Shown here one piece after another: positions 12,056 to 23,056 of a stretch of 64,000 nucleotides of DNA. The notes under the pieces are model-generated. The model had not been told where the DNA came from. It searched no databases and saw only the letters and a list, made by a program, of their open reading frames with translations. The translations under genes were made by a program, and so were the position numbers. Origin of the DNA: Cladocopium goreaui (lineage: Eukaryota; Sar; Dinophyceae; Suessiales; Symbiodiniaceae); the NCBI GenBank assembly GCA_947184155.2, contig CAMXCT020000890.1, forward strand, positions 913,438 to 977,437, in the 5' to 3' direction. Each line of letters begins with the position of its first letter. Position 1 is the stretch's first letter.

Positions 12056-15000
12056 CTTAAGAGGCACAACAAGAAAGTCCAGAGCTATCTGTGCTGACTC
12101 TGAGCATGCCAGGTCGACGCGTTGTTGTCCAAGGACCTGTAGTGATAGTGAAAAGGCATCAAAAGATTGAACTGGATTCACACGGATGAAATACATGAAA
12201 TCTGTTGAGATTTCATGAAATGAATGTAAATGATGTAAATTCAATGTAGATTAATCACATTTAATCACAATGAATCATGAATCATGCTCCAATCATGTTC
12301 CGATCCATTGAGTCGATTCAACTCGTGACAGATTTAAGCGGCGTGCCTCTGTAGCAGCCTGGACTTGATTCCGCTGCGAGTTGAGCTCTTGACGAACCTC
12401 CGCCACATATATCGACATATTCCCACTATGATTGCACCCAACATCACCCAACATTACTCAACTACTTCCTCACATTCCCGTCCGGAAATGCTGAAACCCT
12501 TTGAGCGGCGGGAGTGCCCGGGTTGGTTGAGCCACAACAATATATTATTTGTTTGCACATATATATGGCGGTTCATCTAAATTCCTTTATCTGCAAACGG
12601 CCATTCTTCGCGAATACAAAACTTTCGCGGGGTCTCATGTTGGAACCCTGATGCCTTGGCAATTAAAACACATTAAAACACATTAAAACCCTTACATGGA
12701 CCTTTAGATCGACTCCCATATATTTATTTATTTGCATATATATAACATTATATAAGGAGTGGACAAGGAAAAAAGTAAAGAATATTAAAGAATCATTGGA
12801 GAAGACAGCAAGTGGACATAGTGGACATAGTGGACATAGTGGACTCCCTGGACCGAAATCCACACCTCCATGTGCCGCTGCATCTCTTCCGCCATCTGGC
12901 GGGACCTGTGGCGAACATGCGAGCTCAGAATGCCCTTGGAAGCCTATGACCCGGCAAGTTAAACATAGTCGATGTGAAATGCATGGAGACACCCTCGGAA
13001 TACCTGCAATACTTGCCATACTTGCCAAAAAAATAAGGCTGGATGAGCATGGATGATCTGATCATCTTTGATAGTACTGATACATACTGATACTATATTG
13101 ATTACATGATATGACATCTCTCTTTTTCAGCGAAGGCATGCCCTGCAATTGAGGGACTGCTGAGGCTCAAGCTTACAGCACATAGTTGACTCATCAAGAT
13201 CTGCACTCCAGTCGCCGTTGGCTCTTGCCTGTGCTCTCTTGGCTGAGAAACGACCCACCAAGATGCAAGCTATGCCTACACTTTTATTGCGGTTGTACCT
13301 GTATCATCCTGTATCTGTATATTGTATATCAATACCCTTACTAACTTCTCTGCCCTGCGGTCATGTCCTGCATGATGTGCCGTTGCTAGCCTCAAGTACG
13401 GCTCGAGATCTAGACACGCTTTGTTGCATATCCTCCATCCTCAGGGCCAAAGAGTTGACAGGAACAATGCGACAATAAATCGCGATAACATGGCAATGAC
13501 ATTTCATAAAAAGTCACCTCATCCCTTGACCAAAGTGATTTACTGGGGCCACCCTGACCTGCCCCAAGCGAAACACAAAACCTTCCCCTCAGCCCTCGGC
13601 TGTCGCCATGTCTTCTCTAGAGTTGTCTTCAACGCTTTGGTCCTCACAACCCCGAAAGGATGCCGCCAAAATCCGCCAAACCAGCGGCGAGAATGAAGGA
13701 CAATTTGAAAATGAGGGAAAGATTGCAGCTTGCAAAGCGAGAGACATGGCTGCAGGGTTTTGTTGTGAAATATTGCCAAGTAGAATCGGAAAGCATGTCT
13801 AAATTCAGATGGCTTTACAATGCTTTACATACAGGAGTCCAGTAGTCCGATTTGGCGTCAATGTCTTTTCTGCGGTTTCCAAGTCTGGGTCACACACACA
13901 CAGTGTCACCGTTTCAAAGGAACCTAGCGTGAGACATGACTGAGGAGTAGACCTTTGTTCCTGCGAAACCTGGAGCAATGACATGTCATCCAAATCCAGG
14001 GACTCTAGCGGCCTGCCTGCTGCTTGCTGCCTGCTTCCACATTTTGCTTCCACATTTCTCACATCAGATCACATTCACATGACATCACTCGACCCTGTCA
14101 ACAGTCGCTCGACTCGTGTCAGGGCACTGCCACGCTACGGAAGCTTTATGGTCTATCCATCCATCTGCCTGCCTGTCTGCCTGCCTGTCTGTCTGCCTAT
14201 CACTATCTACCTATCCACCTGTCCATCTGTCCATCAATCCATCTATCCATCTAATATCTAATATCATCAGTATATCATCTTATATCTATAGACATGCTGC
14301 TTTGAGAAGAGGAAGTTGCTAAGGTCTACACGACCTTCGAGTGCAGCTCATACTCCTCGTCCGTGAGCAGGACAAGGAACAAAGATGAACAAACCGTTTG
14401 CAGACGTTCTGGTTTGCAGCCACATCACCACAAGAGACAGTGCATAATGTGCTTACTGCTTGTCCAGCAACTGGGCAGATTCTAGGTGTTCCAGTCGGTT
14501 CAAGGCTCCTCCTGCTTACAGGCTTCCACGTGCCGTCGCCTTGCCTTCCTGAGGTAGCTCATGCAGAATCAAAATTAAACGTCCTGGAGTTGCTCTGGAA
14601 GTGATGTGGAGTGAAGAAACTTTCGAATGAAGTTTGCTTCTTCCACTGTATATTAATATACGTATTACATTATATAATTATATTACACAGGTGCATGCAT
14701 ATGCATGCATATGCTACATGTGTGTATGTGTGTTGGCGTGTGTGGGTGTGATTGTGCATGTGTGGGTGTGATTGTGTGTGCGTGCGCACTGGCAGTTCTC
14801 TCCTTGCAACAATGACCACATGTGACTAGTGAAGGGTAGGCTATGGTCCCGGCCATGCTGATTTGGCTTCCTGCAACATGTATAAAGATGGTGAGTGTCG
14901 GCCGAGTTGTTAGCAGTTTGCTCACATATATTTCGCCGGAATCACAACACCAGCTGAAATAGAAGCCCGCAGTCTTGACGGCACTAACAAAGGGTATACT

Positions 15001-15532
15001 GGTTCGGTGAATCGAGATTCTAAAAAGCAAACTCAAAACTGCGCATAGCTTTCGAAACACGCCTCGACTTGACGCTGGAGTCCTTGATCCAAAAGGTCAT
15101 ACCTCAGCAGTGGCATGGACGTTGGCTGCGTTGGCTGCGGTGTTTTCCCCACTGATGTAGACTCAGTCATGCTCGCTGATGCTGGGAAGGTTGGGATCCC
15201 CCACTGCCGAGCATGAAGCTTTTGCAGCACGCGGATCTCCTCCTCCAGTGCCTCTACCTCCACTTGAAGCAAGGCCACCATTGCATTGAAATGAATGACA
15301 AAGAAAAACAACTGACATCACACATTTAAAAATTGAAGGAAGGAGAAGAACAGAAGATTTGTCATGCCCACGTGTTCGATGCTAATTCTGTGGTCTGGAT
15401 GCAAAGGGGACGAGTGAACATGACATCATACAATTGCATTTGCTGATTTAGAGTTCTGTCGAACCAGAACCTGGCCATCCTGGCCTTTTTCTTTGCCTGT
15501 GTTCCAGCCGTCTTGCTGGCTTCAATTAGAAG
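12056..15532 (-). other. Unassigned candidate exons between TAPT1 and DHHC genes
   Basis: Five minus-strand segments have open frames and splice borders but no family I recognise. Near 12056-12136 (VDLACSESAQIALDFL). At 12845-12905 (RQMAEEMQRHMEVWISVQ). At 13924-14012 (LDLDDMSLLQVSQEQR). At 15103-15262 a coiled coil (VEVEALEEEIRVLQKLHARQ) is followed by a Ser/Thr/Pro-rich stretch and a GT donor. At 15362-15532 a basic, helical 56-residue C-terminus (ARMARFWFDRTLNQQMQL) ends in TGA and could be the last exon of the DHHC gene. A further possible C-terminus, LLTDEEYELHSKVV, ends in TAG near 14325. At least one gene must lie here, but I cannot join the exons. Confidence 0.45.
14153..14255. repeat. 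CTGC/CTGT/CCAT tetranucleotide microsatellite
   Basis: A run of related four-base units (CTGC, CTGT, then CTAT and CCAT). It gives spurious open frames rich in Leu, Ser, Pro and Tyr. Confidence 0.85.
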
Positions 15533-16112
15533 CTGCACTGGGAACACAGGTAAAACAAAAAACATGCCAGTGGGCTTTGCCAAAGGCAAAAAAAACAAAG
15601 ACACTATACAAAGATCAGGGACAACGATCCATGATCAGGCAGGGCCGTCCTCTACACGGTCTTCACCAAAGCCATCAGCAGCGACACAGCCGTCCTGCTG
15701 CTGTTCCAAACACGTGGGTTCAGCCGTACTTTGCAGGCAAGGCTGGGAAGGAGCACGGATATCCTCAAGACAAGCAGCTCATCATTCTTGTCGAGCAGCA
15801 TTGTTGACATGTGGACTTAGACATGGTCTGGGTGTCGGGCAGAGGTCTTCGAATTTCTCTGATTCAGATTTTCTTTCAAAGAACTCTTTGTCGGTGGCGC
15901 TGCTAGTGCCAGCGAGCGCGACTCCTGAGTTCTCCCAGTGCTCATGTTCATGTCAGTAACCTTACCATATTTTACCTACTGTGTAGTACAGTCCTCAAGA
16001 TGCTGCTTGTCGTGTGTGAAGCTAATGATGCTAATGAGGCCGGTGATATCCGGTGATTCGAGCGAGCGGCCGCAGATTGGTCCTTCTTTGACTCAAGCTC
16101 TTGGGGGATCAC

Positions 16113-19100
16113 GGTGTATGGGAAATTTCGGCCATCTCCACTTGGTGGACAGGCCGGAAGAAGCCTCAGCCGCAAAACGTCAGCCAAAGGCCGTCGGCAA
16201 TTTCAATCAAAAATATAGAGTACATTGAGGTACGAGTACATTGCCAAGAGGCCAGAATAGAGGAATTCTACCCAAGGAAGCTTGGAGATTGCCAAGGACG
16301 CCTTGATCAAAACTGATCTTCTTTTCACTTTTCTCGTGCCTGGTATGACAATGACCGGGAGTCCAAACAGCTCCCAGTGTTCAAGGGGGCAACGTTGCAG
16401 CAAATTTTGGACAAGAAACACCTCTAAGATCCTCTAAGCCTCTGAGGGTGAACCAAGACATATTCAATGATTCTTTCTGATTGGAAGAAACATGTACCGA
16501 ATGCGGTACTTACTACGCTGCATTTTCTTGACAGTTTTATTTACATGTACGACATGCAACTACCTGGTTCAACCGTGGCGGTCAAGAATTGTGGCCTGGT
16601 CAAGAACTCGATCGTCGTCATTCCCTTACTGCTCAAGAAGAGGTGAAAGCCTGAAAAGGCCACCATCGTACCTCCCAAGGCTATGACTAAAATCTCGGTG
16701 CAAACCAGCCATAGCTTGGTGCAGAAGGTGATCTCAGTCTGGAAGGCCTGCGCGATCGCTGCTGACACATCGCAACGCTCTTTGAAGCTACTCAGCAAGC
16801 TACCAAGCATCTCCCAAGCATCTCCCACGCAACTCCCATGCATCTCCGGCTGAGGCCCCGGCCTTGATGGAGAAAAGCAGAAGAGTCACCGCTTTGAATA
16901 GGAGGGCCACTGCGGAGTAGGTAATAAACATCACGAAGTACTTGTAATTTCCAAAACCTGAAACAACCGCCGATGACCAAGCACACAGAGGCACACTCTG
17001 TTTCGCTGTTGGACATGGGAAACCCGCAAAAATGCGCAAAAATGAACAACCCACATACCCACATGCCACTAATCTTCTTAATTACTACAAATCCAACGAC
17101 ATTCCGGGCCAAGTCGCCAATGCATTGCCGCAACCATGGGCAATGGTGATCCATCCGAAGAACGCAGGCCCCACATTTAGCGCAGTGACGACACCGTGGT
17201 GGCTTCCTGAGATAGGTTAAAAAGGATGGCAACAAACAAATCCGATGAACATCGATGAACTAACTATATATAATAGTTACAATAGATTAATAGATGCAAC
17301 AAATGTGAAAACTAAATGCACTACTCCACCTTCTTTCGGGGTTGTGAGATGTTGTTAGGCTGGTTGCGCTGATTCTCAAGATTGCGCACCGTCCAAAAGA
17401 AGTGGAAGAAAAAAATAAGTGCAAGCTCTGTAGTTTGTAGCAATTAATCAATACTCGCTGATGACAAGTGCGGCAAAGTTTCTGAGATTGGCAGAAAATG
17501 CAAAAAAGCCAGTTCTGGCCATTCTGGGCTGGTTGCTCATCACTGCCCTGGAAGTCTTTGGGCTGCCCCGGCCTGCCCGGAAGGAGACTTGGCTACAGCT
17601 ACAGCACCACATACCTATATATACGTATATATACACATGCAAATATGATGTATGCATAATATATCTATATATATAGACATATAGACATATACATATACAC
17701 AGAATTATATATTATATAATAATAATATATATATATATAATTTGGATATGTGTGTGTGTGTCTGTGTGTGTTTGTATGTATATAATATACACGTATGTAT
17801 ATTATTATGTCATGCATGTGACGAGAGAAGATTCTCAATGTCTTCGGGTAAAACTTGCTAAAACATAGAACCACAACTGTGCTGCACACTGGCCTTGTGC
17901 ACAGGACACGAATGAGGGAACTCAGCCATAGTGCCACTATCACGTAGTAAATCACTTGCAAGCTTAGTGGCAGGTCTTGCTGAACAGATGCATCCACACT
18001 GCCAACAATATGTGTCAGATTGTAGAGCGTCACAATCCACCTTAAGCAGAAGCACCCGCCAAAACAAGGTGGCCTATTCAAGTCCAATCTTCTAGGAGAA
18101 ACATGGAGAAACATGGAGAAACTAGTGAGTGAATCGCAGCATATAAGCAACGCATATAAGCAACGCATTATAAGCAACACATATCAACACATTGACATGC
18201 AGTTTCATCTGCTCCAATCTGCTCCAATCTGCTCCAATCTGCTCCAATCTGCTTTGCCTCCACGCCACAAGATGGTTGATTGCAAGTATGCCACCGGTGC
18301 CCAAGAGACGATACCTGCCTCAGCCAGGGGCTGCAAGCCCCAAGTTCCAACAGTATCGACTCCTCCTGCAGAGAAAATTGCCAAGTGGCCCTGACCATGG
18401 TGACCATAGGAATAGGATAGGCATACGTATGCTCTGTGGAGTTTGAAACTCGGTGGGGCTTGCATGTACTTGGCTTCGAGCATCTTCGGGCTTCAAAAAT
18501 GGCAAACAAATCCTAAAGGTACTTCGTGAATTAAGCTAGCTGTAGCTTGGACAGGGGGAAAGCATCAGGTCCTACCCAAAGGGCAAGCAATACAAATGCG
18601 ACCAAGAAGAGTGCCACATTCCTGGGACACGAAGCCACTCTCACATTCAAGCTGCACACACATACACTACCCACACCCACACACAAAAAACAAAAAACAT
18701 CAAAAAACATCAAAAAACTGTAGGTTTGCACAATTTTGCACACATGCTCGCCACACTCTGTCAAAGAAATGTCAGGTCAAAACGTAGACTGTAAGAGCTG
18801 GGCGTCTCAAAATAGTCAAGCATAGGTTCTGGCAATTCACCATGCCGCCACTGTAGCAATGAAACCGATACTGCAGCAGGGAGCATGCCGCCCAAAATGG
18901 TGTACCAGATTGCCTTCGGAGCGCACGAAGAAAAGCTACACAATTTCAATGCTAATAAATTCATGGAAAAACAAACTGTATAATTAATGACGTTCACAGA
19001 GGGTCCATGCAAACGTTTGCACCTGCATGAAGGGTTTTCGCGACTTGGGAATGGTTGGCACTGCAAGGACGAAGGAGAGCAGCACGCACATCAGCAGGCT

Positions 19101-19462
19101 GGAAATGTGTGATGCCTTGGTGCAATCCGCCAAATAGCACCATCATACACTGTCCAACGGATCTTGACTTCTCTGTCAAACCCGACAGGACCTCCTCATT
19201 ATTCATATGTCATGTGGGCCGAAAGTGGGCTGCCTTGGGTATGAGTCTAAATGAGCTAAGCTAAGCCAGTCGTGATGGCTTGTTGAGATTGTTCTTGCAA
19301 GCCCAGTGCATGGCAGGATAAGGCTTCCTGGAGACAAGCCACTGAAGCCAACAGGCTTGAGCCAGGATAGCACCAACAGAAGTACACATTGGCAGCAGAC
19401 AATGCCCAAAACACCAGGACAAGCACCACCGGCTTCCATGGTTGCCCTTGCTGCTCCTCCAT
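16113..19462 (-). CDS. DHHC-type palmitoyltransferase (multi-pass, zinc finger DHHC)
   Basis: Eleven exons join in phase: 19353-19462, 19023-19098, 18849-18913, 18553-18621, 17894-18040, 17483-17572, 17118-17206, 16863-16957, 16564-16777, 16372-16423 and 16113-16164. The start ATG opens [11 protein letters not shown], followed by four hydrophobic segments (such as [51 protein letters not shown]). Next come another membrane span ([18 protein letters not shown]), a Cys-rich domain with [18 protein letters not shown] and the catalytic MDHHCPW, the typical FGNYKYF after it, one more span, TTIEF and [10 protein letters not shown]. Proteins of this family transfer palmitate to cysteines through the DHHC cysteine, on ER, Golgi or plasma membranes. 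The extra N-terminal spans are more than the usual two. The intron after CQSQ has a GA donor; the one inside RQCIG has a GC donor. The C-terminus after 16113 is unresolved; 15362 may be its end. Confidence 0.9.
17690..17810. repeat. TA- and TG-rich simple sequence in a DHHC intron
   Basis: TATATA runs followed by TGTG and GTATGTAT units, between exons 17483-17572 and 17894-18040. Confidence 0.7.
18209..18255. repeat. Ten-base tandem repeat, about 4 copies
   Basis: The unit CTGCTCCAAT (minus strand ATTGGAGCAG) repeats four times without change. It lies in the intron between DHHC exons 18553-18621 and 17894-18040. Confidence 0.85.
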
Positions 19463-19983
19463 GGCTGCAAGATGCCGGTTTGGTTGGAAGATGTTGGAAG
19501 TTTGGTAGCCTGATGACTGACGTCATTATTTTCTTTGTTTCTGGAAGGATCCCACCCCCTGATCTGCAGAAGTTCAATTGATTCAACTGTTTTGAAAAGG
19601 GGTTCATTCATGTTCGGTCTGCCTTAAGAAAATTCACGCCTTCATGCTTGGACCATCTTGAACCAAGCAACTGGCCAGAGAGATGCTGTTTCTTTCATTG
19701 CATGACTAGCCGTGGACCATGTTTGCACATACTCTCCAACGCACTCGGTGTATACTCCAAGCCACTTGCCGAAAGAATGATGAGAACTGCTCCAGTATTA
19801 TGCACACTGCAAGAAGCTTCGAAACCATCAATATCTTATCTTCAAAAAACCAGCGCCATTTTTGAAGCGCACATCTTCTCAATCACCGTCTGTTTAGCTC
19901 ATTTTGGCTTGAAAGCCCCGCCGCGCTATGGCCGTAATGGCACATCTGGACGAAGGCAGGCCGAACTCTAGTTTCATCGGATT

Positions 19984-21386
19984 TCATCGTGTAACAATCG
20001 ATTTCAGCTCAACATCGAAATAAAGCCTTGGATGCCAAATGAATGCGATAGATTCTTGTCCATTGGAAATGCTTGGAATGAATTTTGAATGGATTGGAAT
20101 GGGCATTTCAACAATAAATAATCTAGACATTAAGGCCATTGCAGGAAGAACGTACCTTCATGATCCTTCATGAAGTATCAATGCCGGGCAGCGTTGAACC
20201 AGGCGGGATAGGCCCGATGCCACGGTTCCCGTAGCCAAGATTTGAAGGGACGATGATCTGGCGTCTTTCACCGACCTCACGTCTTCGTGGTATGGTACGA
20301 TGGTAAAAGTATGCTTGGCAAGCGTAAGAATCGTAAGACAGGAATTGGGGCTCTGCATGGGTTGGCAATTGCAATATCTTGTAATATACTGAGACTTGCT
20401 GGGACAAAGCGGGTTCGAGGCCTTCATGCTGAGAAGTGATTCATCCCAGCCCTTGATGACCTTTCCGATTCCGACCTTGCTTCAGTCATCACAGCACAAT
20501 CAGCAATGTTTTAAAAAAGAAACACATTCGGTCCATATGCCACACACCACTGGCTTTGTCAAACGGCATCAGCTTCAGCTTTCCATAATTTTCCTTGCCT
20601 GAAACTCCAAGGGCTGTCGCCGATCCCTTGAGGAGTCAAATTTTCTGTCCGACTCGAAGTCATCTAGCCAACCTGCAGGCGAAGCATGGCGAAGCCAGTG
20701 GAACGAATTCTCACAACGAAAACGTTTTGTCTTGAAATGTCTTGAAACAACATGCAATGAACATCAAAGATTATCAACGTGTCAAGAGACCGACAGCCTT
20801 TGCCATCTTTTGCCGGGGCCTGTGTAGTCAGCTTTGATTCGCTGGCCAGTTGTTGGGATTGGTCCAGTTCCTTCCTGAATCACTTTGTACTGCAAGCCCG
20901 AGCTAGTCTCTGTGAAGCCTTCCTGAGATGTGCGGTGGCTTCGTGAAAAGGATCATCTGCAACAAGGGCCCAAGGGCGTTGTGGTCTGAAGGTCTTCAAA
21001 AAGATTCCAAAATAAAGCCAGCCTCCTTCTGAAATTACGGAAATCATACTATATATATATATTACTATGATTATATATCTATGATTTGATATGCCTGAAT
21101 TGCTTTGACGCAGCATCAAAGGCAAGCATCTTCAAAGACTTTTTCGATTTTTTCGTAACAAGAAAGTCGGTTCAAAATTGTTGGAACCATGAAATATAGT
21201 TCCCGTACATTTAGCACACACATGCATGTGCCATGAACGACCAGCTCAGAACCAGCCGCACTTGCCAAGGCACCCGTGCCAGTGCAGCCTGTGGTGCTAA
21301 TACTGCCGCGGCCACCAGGAGTTGCTGCCGACGTGGGACAGAAAGGAAGCCCTGCACGTCAGCAGCTCTGCCAATGAGCAGAGCTC
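19984..21386 (-). CDS. FKBP-type peptidyl-prolyl isomerase, probably thylakoid lumenal
   Basis: Exons 20820-20922, 20599-20672, 20422-20475, 20190-20275 and 19984-20026 join in phase and end in TGA. They give a full FKBP domain (PF00254): SSGLQYKVIQEGTGP, KADYTGWLDDF, RKFDSSRDRRQPLEFQ, VGIGKVIKGWDESLLSMK, RRQIIVPSNLGYGNRG, IPPGSTL and LYFDVEL. These are the active-site and core segments of the family, so cis-trans proline isomerase activity is expected. A likely upstream exon, 21274-21386, joins in phase 0 and encodes VPRRQQLLVAAAVLAPQAALA split across a hydrophobic stretch: two arginines, a hydrophobic core and an ALA cleavage-like end, as in Tat-type thylakoid lumen leaders. Nearly all donors are GC. 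The first exon, with the initiator and any plastid signal peptide, was not found. Confidence 0.9.
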
Positions 21387-21469
21387 CTGCCAGTCAAAAA
21401 CGAAAGTCTGAGAAAGTGTCAGAGCCTCATCCAGGTCTCAACCGTATGGTTTCAGAGGTTTCAAGTTAG

Positions 21470-21956
21470 AGCAGCCCTTCCAAGACATGTTACCATGGTT
21501 TCGCCTCTCATGATTGACAGAACATAAAGTCACTTGGTAAGTACTCATGGGGTAGCTGCCGTAGTACTTTTTCAAGCGGATTGCCAGGAGTTCTTCATGT
21601 TCCTGCAGAAGTAGGCCTTGCATGTGATCCCAAGTGCTGTCCGGTCCTGCCAGCAAAAAGACCACGCCACCCCAGCGCAGTGTTCGGGCCATGGCAGCAA
21701 AAGCCGTCTTGCTACAGCTGCTACAATCAGTTTTCCAAGTTGTCGAGATTTGTCGAGCCAGAATTCTCAGATTCCTTTCCAAGTCTTTCCACATTTTCTG
21801 GTCCCATTCTCCTTGGAGCAACTCATACAACAGCCCAAACGAATCCAAACAATGTGCAGGAGCTGGGGGCATAGGACGCATTCATTGGATTCATTGAGGC
21901 AGCACTTTCAGATTGAAGGATCGAGAGAATGAATGAAAGAAAGAAAGAAAGAAAGG

Positions 21957-21991
<35 letters not shown>

Positions 21992-22837
21992 GACAAAATG
22001 GACAAAATGGACAAACCAATATAATCCAGTGTTGCAATGTGTTGCATGTATTGAATGTCACGTATTTGTTGTGTACAAAAGTGATCAAAGTACGTGATGC
22101 GTTGTGCGATATCTTTGGTGGAAGCATGATGAAGCGCGCCTCCTTGGCCTTGTCGGCAACGCGCTGCTGACAAAGGCTGATGAAGGCTTCCCTGGAATCG
22201 TCTGAAAATCAAAGCGCTGACAAGCAGTGGCAAGTATAGTGCCTTTTGATTTTTATGAATTATAACATATTGTTACCAATTATATATCACAAATAATATT
22301 TATGCGGCTCATTTGTGTTGCGCATTCTGCGGCATAGATTCCCTGTTTCTACAGTCTACTATTGAATATCCGCTTCACTACGGCCCCTTGAAAAAAACAT
22401 TTGTTTTGTCAGTTTTGTCACTTCCTTTCTCTTTTTGACCAGGGCTGCAAAGCGCGCATCGCAACCCACATTGCAGGACCCAGCTCCAAATAAGGCTCTT
22501 GCACAGTTTGCCACTGCTGGGCAAAAGCAGGAATATGATCCTTCAGCACCCAGGTCATCAAAAGGAACCATGAATAGAAAACGGCGTGTTGTGACATTGT
22601 TGTGACACTTCGAGGCTCACGGTCCCACCCCAAACTGAATCGTATTGAATCGTCCTCTTTTCTATCTACAATTCTATACCATTCTATACCTCTAAGCGGT
22701 TTGGTCACGTTTCCATGCATAAAATTCACTACGAGCCGCACCCGGAGGCGTTCAAGCTGTCTGGCCAATACTGAGATCATCCTTGATCTGGCCTCAGGCT
22801 CCAAAAGCCAGAAGATGCCAGAAGGCAAATAGTTCAA
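21470..22837 (-). other. Unassigned candidate exons between FKBP and Ppx genes
   Basis: Several minus-strand segments read as protein. Around 22730-22800 there is ISVLARQLERLRVRLVVNF. Around 22440-22540, LKDHIPAFAQQWQTVQEP continues as PYLELGPAMWVAM. Around 22110-22210, DDSREAFISLCQQRVADK runs on to EARFIMLPPK. Around 21700-21850, LYELLQGEWDQKMWKDL runs on to ILARQIS. Around 21550-21620, EHEELLAIRLKKYYGSY. The helical, charged composition suggests one or two soluble proteins. I recognise no family and could not join them in phase. They may belong to a gene that ends just before the FKBP gene, or in part to its 5' end. Confidence 0.4.
21928..21995. repeat. GAAA / GA microsatellite
   Basis: A run of GAAA units is followed by GA repeats. 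The minus strand reads as a false Phe/Leu/Ser-rich frame. Confidence 0.85.
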
Positions 22838-23056
22838 AGCTCTTCAAAGATCTTCAAACTATTTGAAAGATTTCGAAAGAAAAGCAAAGAAAAGGGCCGC
22901 AAATTTCCGCATTTTCAGTCGAGTCAAGCTATGATGCGGCCATCCATCCTTTCCACACCCGTGTTGGCTGATCGATGTCTTTTCATTTCATTTTCTGCTC
23001 TGGACGTTGCAGTTAGTCCTCTGGTGGAGGCAGGCGGAGCCAGAAAGCGCAGAAAC

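Noticed and set aside
16800..17069. Minus-strand frame with a long hydrophobic start as a separate membrane protein
   Set aside because: Its useful part is the DHHC exon 16863-16957; the rest is the flanking GC-AG intron read through.
19895..19915. Spliced-leader relic (TAGCTCATTTTGGCTTGAAAG)
   Set aside because: It shares the core CATTTTGGCT with the dinoflagellate spliced leader but has an extra base and a different 3' end, lies on the opposite strand to the genes and has no gene start next to it. Chance is likely.
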